This document shows positions 12,945 to 26,142 of a stretch of 64,000 nt of DNA, piece after piece. This stretch comes from Psoroptes ovis (Eukaryota; Arthropoda; Arachnida; Sarcoptiformes; Psoroptidae). The notes under the pieces are model-generated. The model was not told where the DNA came from. It worked only from the letters and a program-made list of their open reading frames with translations, and searched no databases. Every line of letters starts with the position of its first letter. Position 1 is the stretch's first letter. Position numbers and translations under genes: made by a program. The stretch spans positions 3,410,001 through 3,474,000 of the forward strand of contig PQWQ01000004.1 in assembly GCA_002943765.1 (NCBI GenBank), given 5' to 3'.

Positions 12945-14465
12945 TATATAGCAAAAATGATCATACAAATTTTTTTCTAAGGATGAAAATTCTTCTTTTT
13001 TTTCAAAAAAATTTACAATTGTATGCACCGATATATATATATATGTATGTATGTGTCTTGTAATTGATTATATAATAATAAGATACACACACACACACAC
13101 ACACTTGTAGAGCAAAGTTTTTAATATATATTTTTTTTTGTTCAAAATATTATTCAATTTTGACATTCAATTGAATGATTGAATTGAATGATTTATGTGT
13201 GGGAAAATTTGTGTGTGTGTATGTGTGTGTGTGTGTGTACAATTTGAAATTCTTAAGATATTGAATATTGTTATTTTTCTTTGAAAAAAGAAGAAGAATA
13301 ATAATAAAGAATTAGTGAATAAACAAATGGATTGAAGAAGCAGCCATCAAGAAACACATTTGAAATGAAATGAAATGAAAAAAAAACATTTCAATTCTTC
13401 ATCATTTGAAAAATTAAAAATTGAAATTTTGAAATGAAAAATCAAAGAAAAGCCTGAAATTTATGGAAAAGAACACACACACACACAGTGATGACGATGA
13501 TGGTGTATGGCCGTATGGCTCAAGGATTCAAATTCTGAAAATATGCAGAGAAAATTGATACTGACACAAACACATGCACACACTTAAAGACACAGACATT
13601 AGAAATTGGATAGAACGACAAGAGAATAGAATTTTGAAAACAAAAAATGTATATGAACATATGATTATGGATGATTTTTGTGTCCTTGTGGAAACTACAC
13701 TTGAAAATGAATTAAATTTAAATTTCGAATGCAGAATTCTATGTTGAATAGTATAGTAATTATACGGAATTTTTCTCCATGATAAACTCCTTAACAAATG
13801 ATATTTTATTGAAATTGAAATGATTTTTTCAAAAACAAAAATTTTCATTTTAAAAATTATCTATTTGAAAATATTATCAGTAATAAATAAATAAATAAAT
13901 CAATCAATCAATCAATTAATAATTGATCAATCGTAATGAATTAATCAATCATTCACTTATGACAATGAGAAAATTGTATATATGTGGTGGTAATAAAATT
14001 GTAAATTGATTTGTACAAAAATGATATTAATCCATTGTTTGTTGGATTGTTGGATGTGGCAATGTACACAATTTAATGTATTTGATGTCAATCATCAACC
14101 ACTAGATTTTTTTTTTTCGATCGAAAGTATTAATTTGTGTGAATATATATTTGGTATAAATAAATCGATTGATAAGAAATATTACTCATTCACATACACC
14201 GATTTCTGTAAGAAAAAAAAAGGAAATTTTGCATTTTCTATGATCATTTTCAATGATTAAGAAATAATACAAATCATATGATGTTTTTCATTAAAATTCC
14301 ACATTCTATTCAATATCTCTCGCTCTTTGTGTGTATGTTTAGCTATTAAAATGGTAATTCAATAATTTATAATATGAATTAATGAACAATATAACAATGA
14401 TATGAATTAACGAATGAATAGATTGAAAAGCAAAGCAAAAAAAAAATTGAAATTTGATGAATTAA

Positions 14466-14615
14466 CCCTTAGCACTCGAAAGCATTTACAGCGCAAGCAA
14501 GCCAGCAGCTCGACAATTTTTCACACTCATGCAAAATGGTGACTGAGCGGCGTCTATCGAGTTGCTGCATTACATCTTATGGTGAGTGATGCTTGCACAG
14601 CTCGAGTTTTAAGGG
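14466..14615 (+). mobile_element. piggyBac-type MITE, 150 bp, copy 2
   Basis: TTAA at 14462-14465 and 14616-14619, ends CCCTTAGCACTCGAA and, inverted, CCCTTAAAACTCGAG. Same 150-bp length as copy 1 in opposite orientation, with a shared inner stretch such as CAGCTCGACAATTTTTCACA. Confidence 0.88.
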
Positions 14616-17198
14616 TTAATAACCAAACAACAACAATAATCATATTAATTCGTACGATATCATTCATTTGTTTATTTAAAATTATATTTTTTTGGTTCAA
14701 TAATAATGATAATAATCATCGTGTATGATTAAATATGATTACTATGAAAACTATGATATTATCGATTATAATAATGATAGATGCAAAATAAATATTTAAA
14801 TGAAAAATTAATTATTATTATTAAGTGAAAAATATATGGATAAATGCATGTGTTTTATATATTCATATATATATATATATATATATTTCTGATAAATCTC
14901 TATGTAAATATTCATAATTCAAAAATATTTCCTACAAATGAATGAACGACCGTTGAAATTGATTGTTGAATTAGGAAATTTTTCTGATTCAATTAATTTT
15001 CAACAATACATTTTTCTTTGGATGTAATTTGATTTACATTACATTTCAATTTTTCTTCTTTTCCCCTTTTTTTATCACTATTCAATTATATTAAAAATTA
15101 ATTATTTATTCATGTATTTTTCACCATAAATCTTTCTACTTATCAATATCTATTTCATTGGATTTTTCATTCAAATTTTGATTGAATTACAAGTGATTAT
15201 TATTTGAAATTCTTCAGATTTTCATGGAATAAAGAATGAAATTTCAATTCTAATCAACATTAAAGAATAATGACGAATAATCATTTATAATTATTATTAT
15301 TAGTATAATCATTGATTACAACAATGAACAATCAATCACTCAAAGTTAATTTATTTGATAAATTTCAAATAAATTAAACAGTGAAAAAGGGAAAAATACA
15401 AATTTTTCCCAAACAAAAAAAAAAATTCAAGCAGAGTATACAAATGAAGAAATCAAATATTATTCATAATTCTTTTCATCATACAAGGTTAAGGTTAAAA
15501 AAATGTAATTTCAATGTAAAATTTAAGGTCGTATTATTGTTGTTCAATTTTCTCACTGATAAATGAAAAACGGTTCAATTTCAGTAGTATCATCATAATT
15601 CATTTCAATTTAATTTATTAAAATGAATTAATTTAAATTCTTTCATTAATTAATTTTTATGATTTCATAAATCTCGTGACATATACTCATTCACAAATTC
15701 ACGCATAATTACCAAAAACAATGATTGATATATGTTTTTTTTTTTTAAATACGGATTAATATACTTAATCGTTTATATTATTTATACGATACTTGTAATC
15801 ATACACATACACACACACAAAGACATTCATGCAAAATAAAATCATAAGACTTATGATATGATTCGGAACAAAAAAAAAAAAAAAAAAATAGAAAAAATCG
15901 GCAATCACATATCATGATACATAACTCATATAGTCAAATATAATGGAAAAATGAATGGGTTTGAAATATACCATTGAAATGTATTTATAAATATTTCTTT
16001 CAAAAAAAAAAAAATTATTCTTACACTACCATGTTAATACTGATAATAATAATTAAAAAAAAATTCAAGGTAAAATATATCAAGAATTACAAAGAGTATA
16101 ATAATAATCATCTTCCATTCATTCAAACATCCATACATCAATTCAATTCATTTATTCAACATGTCCTTGCTCTACAATATATATATATATTGATTCGATA
16201 TATGTATTGAATTTGAGATTTTTTTTTTCAAAAAAAAAAAAAAAAATTATTAATCATAAATAAATGTTTTATACAGGCCAGAAAAAAAAGAGAGCTACAA
16301 AGATTAAAATAGATAGAGGATAAACACATACTGTATTAAAACGAATAGCATTATTGAATTATGAAGTTAAATAAATAAATAAATAAATATGTAAAAATTT
16401 CATACGATTACACTCGTGAAATCATTACAAATGACAAAAATGAATGAATGATAATTTTATAATGATATTGATGATAATAATAATAATAATAATAATCAAT
16501 TTGTTCACATATTAAATATGTGAAACAGTATATTCATATATTCATATACAGTATATATTCAGCAACAAATATGAATATAATCATCATCAATTCAGTCATT
16601 CATTCATTTTTATCTAATTTCAATTTCGTATGATTTTGTGTGCTTGTGTGTATGTGTGTGTGTGTAATAGACAATAATTAAAGTCTTTAAGTGGCTTTGA
16701 ATTCTTTGAATAATATTTAATGCATGAGAATGAATGAAAATGAATGGATGAATGTGGGAAAAACATTGAAAACAATGAAATTGGAAATAAATAAATAAAT
16801 AAATAATTAAATTTCAATTTTTTTATTTCAATTTCAATTTCAAAATTGTAAATACGAATGATAATTCAAAGAAATGAATGAATGAATTATAAATAAATTA
16901 TACAATTGTTCAGAAACACATTGACGAATCAGATGATGATGTTTATACTTTTGCTTGTTTTTGTTATTATTCGCTTAACATATGGAATTTTATTTTTGTT
17001 TTGTTTTCTCAGATGTTTTTCGTATATTTTTAGTAATGTATACGTTTCGCATTATGTTTTTTATTTTTTTAACAGAAAAAACTCATGAACACATAAAAAT
17101 AATGAAAGAATTGAATTTTGAAATTTTATTATTGTTTTATAATCATCATCATCAATGATAATGATAATGATAATGAAAATGAAATGAATGTTACTATA

Positions 17199-17279
17199 TT
17201 TGGTTGTTCGAAAAGTTTTTGCCGATTATTTAGTAGGAGAATTATGAGAAAATCGGCAAGAACTTATCGGACAACCTAA
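17199..17279. mobile_element. Mariner-type MITE, 81 bp
   Basis: Left arm TTTGGTTGTTCGAAAAGTTT, right arm ends ATCGGACAACCTAA. TA duplication at 17197-17198 and 17280-17281. Confidence 0.9.
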
Positions 17280-18776
17280 TATATTGAATTTCATTTTTTT
17301 TTTTTTTTGAATGAATTGAAATATTAATAAGAATAAAATTCTGTTTAGAAGCTTCTTGTTTTCATTTTTTTTTACAAAATAGAAATTCTGTTAATGTTGG
17401 AAATTTTATTATATTTTATTTTATTTTTTTTCTATGAAAAAAAAAGCATCCTTTCATTCATGCATTAAGAATGCACTGACAAATTGAAAATTGTTGCAAA
17501 AACAATGGAAAGAATTTGAATTAATCTAAGTAAAATGATAACAATGAATATTATTTTTAATTACTTTCAAATAATACTTTCGAATGATGATGATAATAAT
17601 GTGATTGATAATAAAATTTATCTTAATTGTTATTCGATGTTAATTATTAATATTTTATTTTTCATTGCCATTTTGCCTTCTAAAACCGAAAATACACAAT
17701 TATCATTATCATTGATTGTCTTTTAAAGACAATAATCGAATAAATGCTTGAAATAAATTTGAAAATTTTCACAAAAAATTTTTCAGTCCTTGAATTTATG
17801 AATAATTCTCGAATAATAGATAAAATAATCAAAGGATTAATAATTCTAGAAATTTAAATTATAGAAATTATTCGAGAAATAAAAAACTACTTGTTACTTT
17901 TATACTATTTACTAAAAACATTCTGTAAATGCTACTAATTTTGAATTGAATTTTCAAACAAAGATTGTGTATATTATTTTGAATTTCTTCCAAATATAGA
18001 AAATAGAACATTTTCATCAATGTTCTCTGAGACATTTGTTTACTTTTCAATATCGAAGAATTCTCTAGGTTTTTCTAGGTGAATTGTTGGGAATTTACTT
18101 TCAATATTATTTCATTTATTCTCTGGAAACTTATAAGGAAAAAACTCCTAAGAAAATTTTGCGATATTTTCATAGGAATCAAAGAATATATATGAATCAA
18201 TTTTTCCACATCTTCCTCAATTCATTCATTCACTGACTACATAAAATAATTAGAGATTCTGTAATTCTGAATAATGTCAACGAATAAATTAATAGAAAAG
18301 AATTGTGAACAATAAGCAAAAAAAGCAAAGGAAAATTTCTTTTAAAATTTTTTGAAAATTATCAAATTTAAAATTTAAATTTATTCACCGGTCAATTTTT
18401 CATTATTTCATTTGAATTTAAAAATACATTGATTAATTGATTGATTCAATGATTGATAAATTTCGATGATCGATGATTTCAATGATGATGACGATAATGA
18501 TGATTATAATAAAGATGATGATGACGAAGATGATGATGATGATGAGATCAACGGGGAAAAAATCAATTCCCAATTTCAGTAAACAAAAAAAACAAAAAAC
18601 AAATTAACAAACAGAAACACAAATGTAAATGTTTTAACATATATACATATTCATTTGAATTTTAGATTTTTTAGAATTTTTAAAAATTTTGATTTTTTTT
18701 TTTTTTTGATTTTCATTTGAATTTTTCATTTGTGAATGAATATTCATTTAAAATTTCACTGGAATTTTTTTTTTAG

Positions 18777-18863
18777 AAATTCGGTTACGAAGCAATCGCA
18801 GAATGCTTTTGCATATATGCGCGTATGCAGAGGTCTGAAGATTTCGTATTAGATATTATTTAG
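18777..18863 (+). other. Candidate exon, unrecognised
   Basis: A strong polypyrimidine-AG acceptor (T-run then TTTAG at 18776) leads into a stretch of about 45% GC in 25% GC surroundings, coding FGYEAIAECFCIYARMQ. It either stops at TAG 18861-18863 or donates at AGAG|GTCTGA (18832). In the second case the phase joins 19737-19785. No family recognised. Confidence 0.3.
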
Positions 18864-19736
18864 TCGATATTTTCACCGTAGAAGAATTTTGAATTTCAAT
18901 ACATTTTCATAAAAGGTTTCAACCTTGAAAACTTCAAAAAAAAGAAAAATTTAAAACCATTTTCACCAAAATATACATTTCAAATATTATTATTATTATT
19001 TGTTTCACAAATTTCAATTAGAATACAAACGAATGTCATTCATTTATTCATTCAAAATTATTAATTCAATAAGAATGAAATGCGATATTTTGTTTTATAT
19101 TTTTGATTTTTACTTTTATTTTTTTCAAAAAAAAAATATTTTGTTTCAATTATTTCAAAATTTGTTCAAATTGTCTATGACTTGACTGGTTACGATCAAT
19201 ATTTATATATAACTATAGTCTTTTCAAATTTTATTTTATTTTATTAAATTTTGACAATTCAGATTCAAAGTTTATTTTTTTTCGATAGATTCAAATTCAA
19301 AATTTCAAGATTTTTCATTTTGGAGTAGAAGAAAACTTTTGTTTTTTTTTTATTTTTTTGAAAAATTGAAAGATCAATTTTTCTAAATTTTTTTTTTGCC
19401 TCAACAATTCAAGTTCTAAGCAATTATTTGTAGCTCTCTTGATATTTGTCAACGACATTATCAAGTATCAAGTTGATTATTATTATTATTTTTTGACTAA
19501 TTTCCAAGTATATATGATGTATATTTTGTTTTCATTTTTTGATCTTTTTGAATTTCATCGATTGAATGTTTGTTTATCGTTTTTTTTCTTTGAAATTGTC
19601 TAAATTTCAAATTGAATCATCATTCGAAAAATGAGTCGAGAACAGTTCAAAAAAAAAAAAAAGAAAATGATCAAAATTGAAATGTTCAAATGAATTTTTT
19701 CGAGGGTTTGATTTTTCAATTTTTTTCGAATTTTAG

Positions 19737-19785
19737 CCACGCTCGCAGTGAAATCTTTGGAGCTAAATTCATATTATTGGAATGA
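19737..19785 (+). other. Candidate exon, unrecognised
   Basis: Acceptor TTTTTTCGAATTTTAG at 19736, then a GC-richer stretch. Joined in phase to 18777-18832 it reads HARSEIFGAKFILLE then TGA. An alternative frame (TLAVKSLELNSYYWNENF) is also open. Confidence 0.22.
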
Positions 19786-20282
19786 AAATTTCACCAAAAA
19801 AAAAACAACGAAGAAATTAAATCAATAAAAATATTAATTTGTATAATTAATTATTGATTGATTGATTGATCAATTTTTTTTTGAAGAGACAAAGTAAATT
19901 ATTGATGAAAATTGAAGGGAAAAATAATTTATTTTGATCATTAATATTCATTTTAGTTTTGTCCAATGACAATTTTTTAGAATTAATTTCATCATTGAAT
20001 TAAGTTTACATTATGCAAGTAAAAATAAAATAATAATAATAATAATAAATCAATAAATAAATAGATAAATAAATATTCACATGTAAAATTAAAATAATAA
20101 GATCGGAATCAAATTTTTGCTTTTTTTTTGTTCGATTCATTGACTAGCATATATGGTTTCAAATCGATAATTGATATGTTTTGATCTTGATATGAAAAAG
20201 AATGAATTATCGATATTATTTCTTTTCTTTTTTTTTCTTTCATATTGTTCAAATTATCAATATCATCACCAATCTCAACAAT

Positions 20283-21039
20283 TTAATATTGATGTAAATG
20301 AAATTTTTGACGTTTATTAAGATGATTTTGATGATGATGATGATGATGATGATGTCCTGAATGTAAATGAAAACTTGATTTATTAATATCTTCATTTATA
20401 TCCATTTTCATCCATGGTTTCCATATGAAATGAAATAATACAAGCCAAATTAATGATATAACTAAATGCGAAAAATATTAGTTACAAATATTAGTTACAA
20501 TTAAATGAAATCAAATAAAAATTAATAATGATTGTATAACATACCGCTCATAATAAAAGGCAATAATGTAGCACCATAAAAATCGATTGTATAATAGAAA
20601 CAAGATTCAATAATGATTAATGTAATGAATATTATCAGCTGAAAAATTGTTATTGTTTGCAGTCTATGTATAATTTTTTTTTATTAAAAAAAATGAATTG
20701 TATAAGCTGAATTCATAGAGAAATTAATAAATAGGAAAATAACATACGGTAAAACATATAAATGAATAGCCGATTGTATAAGGATGATTGCTTGACAAAA
20801 TGAAAAACATCCAAAATAATGTACGAATACTATTTCTAAATTTATATGAAAAAAAATAAAGCAATTTTTTAGTTTCAAAGTAATTTTTAAATAAACAACA
20901 AACCTTTATGAATATTTGTATAGAAAATTTTATCAAATATAAAATTCGGATCAAACATTGAACGTAAACAAAGACCAATATGCATGAATGCTAAAAAACT
21001 AAGCCAACCACGCAATGAATAATCGGACCAATGTGCCAT
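20283..21039 (-). CDS. ERG28: ERG28 homologue, ER scaffold of the sterol C-4 demethylase complex (four exons)
   Basis: ERG28 is a small ER membrane protein known in yeast to tether the C-4 demethylation enzymes. Proposed exons are 21039-20904, 20835-20748, 20663-20545 and 20461-20283; all have GT..AG ends and keep one frame (173 residues; human ERG28 has 140). Exon 1 carries LRGWLSFLAFMHIGLCLRSM and FDKIFYTN, matching the N-terminal helix and the LYEKLYTG motif. Exon 2 carries VHYFGCFSFCQAIILIQSAI, exon 3 carries LIIESCFYYTIDFYGATLLP, which matches the LSELFVYGT...LAPL region, and exon 4 carries the last helix then a His-rich tail absent from the human protein. Four hydrophobic segments fit the family. 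An in-frame ATG lies 48 bp upstream (21087), but 21039 matches the family N-terminus. The exon 2 acceptor could be 6 nt further in. Identification rests on remembered family motifs, not a search. Confidence 0.84.
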
Positions 21040-23278
21040 TTTGCAAAAAGATTTTAATCGGTGAACAATAAATTTTGCAGCAAACAAACAAATTCGAAGA
21101 AATTATCAAAAGATTTAAAATAATTTACATAGATTTGTTTGCCAGATGCGTTACCAAATATATATTATACCCAATTGATGATGATGATTTCATTTTTTCA
21201 CATTTTTTTTCTTTACTCCTTTTGGCTCGAGTGAGTAGTAAATATTTTTACCTTTTTCGATCAGCAATCATCAATAATCACAAACACAAGATGGCAGATT
21301 CTATGTGAAATTCGATGGCTAAAGCTTGGAAAAAATTGCTTTGAATTCAAATCAAATCAAAATTTTAAAATTGAATAATTTTTCATCTCACGAATAATAA
21401 ATTCATAGCAAAACGGGCAAAAAACAAACACAAAATAAGCAAAATTTAAATTTTCAAATAATTTTTATTTCAATTATCATTCATTGATTAATAATTGACA
21501 TCATAAAAATCAATCAAAAAGAAAAAAAAATTAATCAATCAAAAAAAAAATCAATTTATTTGCCTAGATATGTTTTCACATGTGTGAATTTTGCATGTAT
21601 TTGTGGTGTGTGTGTGTGTGTGTGTGTGTATGTAAGTAATATTGATGTATATCAAATAAAATTTCAATCAAATAAAGTGTTCATCGTTCAAAGTGTAAAA
21701 TATTATGCATGGTTGTTATATGATTGGAAAGAAATATTTAAATTGATTAAAAGTTTAAAAAGTTTAAAATTCAATGTTTTCATTGTTGTGTTTTCATTTT
21801 TTTCACAATTTCAATGTGATTACAATTCATTTTTTTTGTATCGTTTTTTAAATGTTTAAATTGGCTTCAAAGAAGAAGAACAAAAAAAAAAAAAAATGGG
21901 AAATAAAATGAGATAGAATCTCATGTGTTATTTCAATTGAAAGAAATGTTAAACATATTAAATAATTAAACATGAATGTATGATGTATGATACATTTATT
22001 ATTTTACACATTGACATTCATATTCATATTTTTTTAAGCATTTTTCATGTTTTCACAATTTCAATAATCCAATCAAAAAAAAAAAAAAAAAAAAAATGAT
22101 GATGATTCAATATTACAATTTTCAAAAATTTTAAATAAATAAATAAAAAAAAGAAAAATTTCAAATAATAATTAATACATTTGAAAACATTTGAATATTT
22201 GATTAATTGATTTTGCTTAATATAAACATTTGGAATTTTATTTTATTTTTTTTTCAATTAATATTTTCGTTTACATAAGTTAACAATTAGGTCCACTATT
22301 ATATATTATTATTATGATCATTAAATGTTGATTAGATGAATGAATTAAAAAAAAACAAAAAATCTTAAAACATAATTATTATTGTGTGTGCAGGTGTGTG
22401 TATGCAGGTATGTATATTTGTCCATCTGTTTGTTTGTTTGTTTGTTTTGAAACAATTGATCTTTAAAGTAATCATTAATTTTAAAATTTTAAATATTTCA
22501 AATATATTTCACAAAATATCTTCCCGTACAAATATTTTTCAAACTATTTTTAAAACAATTTGTTTCGAGTGCATTTTGACTATTATTTGTATGTCACATG
22601 TATTTTCGGATATATTTTATATTGTTTGTCTGTGTTTTGTTTAATTGTTTCACATTTTTTTCTTGGCAATATTATTGTGTGTGTTTATGTATCTATGTCA
22701 CTAGGTCTGCATATGCACTGCATTTCAATCGATTAATTATTATTGAATTGAAATAAATTAATCGATTAGACAGAAACAGAAATGTACAGACACAATTGAT
22801 AATTTAAGAAGAACAATTATTGAATTAATGAATATAAAATATTTACCTGGGTAAAAATAAAAAAGAAAAACAATTTAAAAAATAGAGGAGAAAGCAAAGC
22901 AACAAAAAAAAAAAAATTAATTATTATCAGGTGCAGTAATTGCTGTGAAAATTAATTTTTAAAACTAACGCAAATACTGTTGTTGTTGAGTAAATAAATC
23001 ACAAAAAATAATAAAACTTTATTAACAAAATACAAAAGTATATCTAAAATAAGTTATAAAACAACTTATTAAATACTCGATTGAAAGGATTGTAATTAAT
23101 TATTATAATAATTATATTATAATTAATATAATTATTACAGTTGGTATTTTTGCGTATCCATTGACGCAAATCGCAAAAAGTCTTCGAAATAAAAGAAAAA
23201 AATCCAAAAAAAAATTTTATTACAAAATTGTATGATCATCATTATTTGATCAATTATAAATTGATGAATTTACATTAA
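21040..23278. other. ERG28 5' flank and receptor 3' flank
   Basis: No other gene seen. AAGATGGCA at 21289-21297, about 250 bp upstream of the ERG28 start, resembles a YY1/Pho site (weak). Short palindromes occur near 23050. Confidence 0.5.
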
Positions 23279-23997
23279 TTAATGAATATTTGCTTTTGTT
23301 GCGATAACATTTTTCATTACATTTGTAGTCGTCGATGTCGAGAATGTTGTCATCGTTGATGTTGCTGGTGTTATTGTTGATGATGTTTTAGCATCATTTC
23401 CAGCTTCATCATTTATCAATGAGCTGTTTATCAATTGTTTTTCATCCAATTTCACTCCATCATTTGTATTAATCAATTGTTGTTGTTGCTGTTGTTGTTG
23501 TTTACGATGATTTTGATGTTTTTTCGATGATACACTCGAATCGTTGTTATTATTGTTTCCATTATTCAATTGTCCTTGCAAAGAATAATGCATTGATTTT
23601 TGATTTGACTGCTGCTGCTGGTGCTGCTGTTGGTGTTGGTGTTGATGATGCTGATGCTGATGATGATGATGATGTTTTTGCTGTTGTTGTTGTTGTTGTT
23701 GTTGCTGCTGCTGCTGTTGTTGTTGTTGTTTTTCTTCACGCTGTTTTTGTATTTCACGTTGCTGTAAACGTCTTGCATGATGTACAGCAGCGACAGCCAT
23801 ACCGATTGAACTTGATGTTTGATTACCACGACGAAATCTACATGTCAATATTCGTATATATGTACGACGAAAATTTGCATTACACAATGCATATAACAAA
23901 GGATTTAATGTTGAATTAACATAGCAAAGAAAATATGCAAATTGCCACCAAACACCTTCAGGATCAATAAGACCAGTATAAAATGTTTTCAATAAAA
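23279..23997 (-). CDS. mAChR: Muscarinic-type acetylcholine receptor, last coding exon (partial gene)
   Basis: C-terminal exon of a class A GPCR. It begins after a polypyrimidine-AATCTAG acceptor (phase leaves two bases, TT, of a split codon) and ends at TAA 23281-23279, encoding 238 residues. The first part is extracellular loop 3 and TM7, YFLCYVNSTLNPLLYALCN, with the NPxxY motif, followed by helix-8-like FRRTYIRILTCRFRRG. The combination LCYxNSTxNP..YALCN..FRRTY.RILTC is characteristic of arthropod muscarinic receptors; A- versus B-type is not resolved. The tail then extends about 170 residues through coiled-coil-like RRLQQREIQKQREEK, a 17-Gln run, a His/Gln mixture, an Asn run, a second 8-Gln run and a Ser/Thr-rich end. 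Insect receptors of this family, from memory, end shortly after TM7, so this tail is unusual. Upstream exons (TM1-6) should lie at higher coordinates, but none could be recognised. Isolated-exon pseudogene is the alternative. Confidence 0.85.
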
Positions 23998-25327
23998 CTA
24001 GATTAAAAAAAAATAAATAAATGGAAAGAAAAAAAAAATTAATCAAATTTTCATTAATATTTTCTATGGAAATGAAAATTTTCAAAAATATTCATCATGA
24101 TGATTAGAATTGGTAAAAATTAAGAAAAAATAAAAAAAAGATACAAACAGACATTAAACAGACAGATAAAACCACGTGATTTATGATTCAAGTAAAAATT
24201 TAAAAATAAATAAAAATAAATAAATAAACGACGTCTTTGAATTTTATTTCATTTTAGTTTTTTGTTGCTTATTAACGTCTATTTTCACCCCTTTTTATTG
24301 ACTACTGTCGTCAATTATTTTCCACTATTTAGCTGGCAGTATTGAAAATATTTTTTTTTTTAAATCACAATTTTAAGAAAAGAGAATTTCAAAAATATAG
24401 CAGACCAAAGAAAAAAAGAAGAGAATCAATATAATCGAATAAATGTAACACAATAAATGAAATTATTATCATCTAAAATTAAAGCTTATTCCCATTATGA
24501 TTGTAAATAAATGGTGTTTAATTTATTTTGATTATTTAGCTTTTCTTTCTTTTTTTTCGCCATTGAATGTATTATTATTATTATTATTATTAAGATTCAA
24601 TGGAATTTAATTTTTTTTTTACTTCGAATCCAATAATAGTTTTAATTCGGAATCTTTTCAAATCATATTTGAAAAAAAATGGACAAGATTGTCCAGAGTA
24701 TTTTTTTATGAGCAAATTATTTTTTATTATTACTTTGTATGGACAAAAGAGAAAAAAAAATCCAATTCCAATAGAAGAATTGACAAAAAATAACAAAATA
24801 TTCTTCTTTTGGTCTTTGAATCATTTCTTTTTTTTTCTCAAAGTAAATACTCGAAATCTATTATTGAATTATCTAACAATTATTAGCTATTAAAGAATCA
24901 CATCGCTAAACTAAAGCTTATTGAAAGATAGAATAAGTTATCAAAGTATGAACACAATGATCGACAATAAATTGAATCAATGAATCAAATTGTATTGAAT
25001 CAAATTCAATAATGTTGATTTTTTTGAAGAAAAATTGAATTAATTTAGTCTAATTTTTACCAGAATCAATAAATCAATTGATGAACAAATATAATACTGT
25101 CTTTCTATTGACAAAATGCGACAAATCATCCGCTGATTCGTTTTTATCATTTGTTCATTGTACTATGATAATCATCATCATCATTATTATTACATTATAG
25201 TTATCATCGTTATCGTTCCTCCTTTACGTTGGTAATGGCGGTAATGTGTTTCAGGTGTTCAATAATAGTGTTAATAGATAAATAAATAAATAAATAAATG
25301 AATCAATCGATTGATAAATTGATTGAT
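23998..25327. other. Probable receptor intron, no exon recognised
   Basis: If the receptor gene is intact, this is the start of the intron before its last exon. No TM6-like coding stretch was recognised on the minus strand. A GC-richer patch at 25208-25262 is open on both strands and unassigned. Confidence 0.5.
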
Positions 25328-26142
25328 TGATTTGTATTATTACATATTGATTTTATTTTTTTTATTTTTATTTTTTGAAATCATTTTGTCTTTTTTTTTC
25401 ATCTCATCACAATGTTTCCAACAATTGATCTCTCACATATTTTTGTTCCGAATCGAACCATTTGATCCAAGTTTATTGTTTTTTATGTTTTTCTCGATTT
25501 TTTTCTATTATATTTGAAACAACTCGAAACATTTATCATCATTTTATTATCATCGTTATTATTATTATCATTATTTGATAATGATTCAATAAATAAGTCG
25601 ATTTATGAATAGAAATGAATTGAAAAAAGAAATAATGATGTAAAAAAAAAATTGTCAAAATGGCCAAAATTCCAAACTTGAAAAATTTCATTGAACATAT
25701 CAAAGAATTTCGAGGTAAAAAAAAATGGTGAGGCAAAAAAAAAAAAAATGAACAAATGAACAACAAACAAGAACGACATATGCCAAACATAAATAAATAA
25801 ATAAACAATATGAATGAATTGATTGGTTGAATAAATAAATATAAATGAATAAAGTCTTAATCATTCATATGAGAACAAATATGAATAACTGAATGTACAC
25901 ATGACGCACCTCAGTGGGGGAGTCAAATGTTTTTACATATCATATTCAATTTGTAAATTGAAAAATAAAGTAAACTTTTTCATCATAAATTTTTCATAAT
26001 TTTTTTTTTGGTGAGCATATTATATTATATTATATTATTCAATATTCAATTTGCTTATTTCAATTTCATTCATTTATTATTTGTTGGTTTATTTATTTTT
26101 TAAAAATTTCATCAAAGAAACAAAAAATAAAATAAAATAAAA
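25328..26142 (+). repeat. Left arm of a large inverted duplication
   Basis: About 815 bp that recur in reverse complement at 27480-28303. The arms are nearly identical, differing mainly in homopolymer lengths (for example the A-run near 25737 versus the T-run near 27880). No obvious coding content: an 89-codon ORF in this arm (25808-25539, minus) has a near-identical carboxy end in the other arm simply because the DNA is duplicated. Confidence 0.9.

Larger units (their letters stand above)
9450..18776. other. Gene-free AT-rich DNA with MITEs
   Basis: Holds the AC and T tracts, GAT and TAA microsatellites (12218-12290, 12703-12730), two mariner MITEs and one piggyBac MITE. An 83-codon ORF at 11086-11337 has mixed composition but no recognisable domain. 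Confidence 0.55.

Noticed and set aside
23527..23919. 130-codon plus-strand ORF rich in Ala, Val and Asp
   Set aside because: It is antisense to the receptor exon and its Gln/His repeats; a shadow frame.
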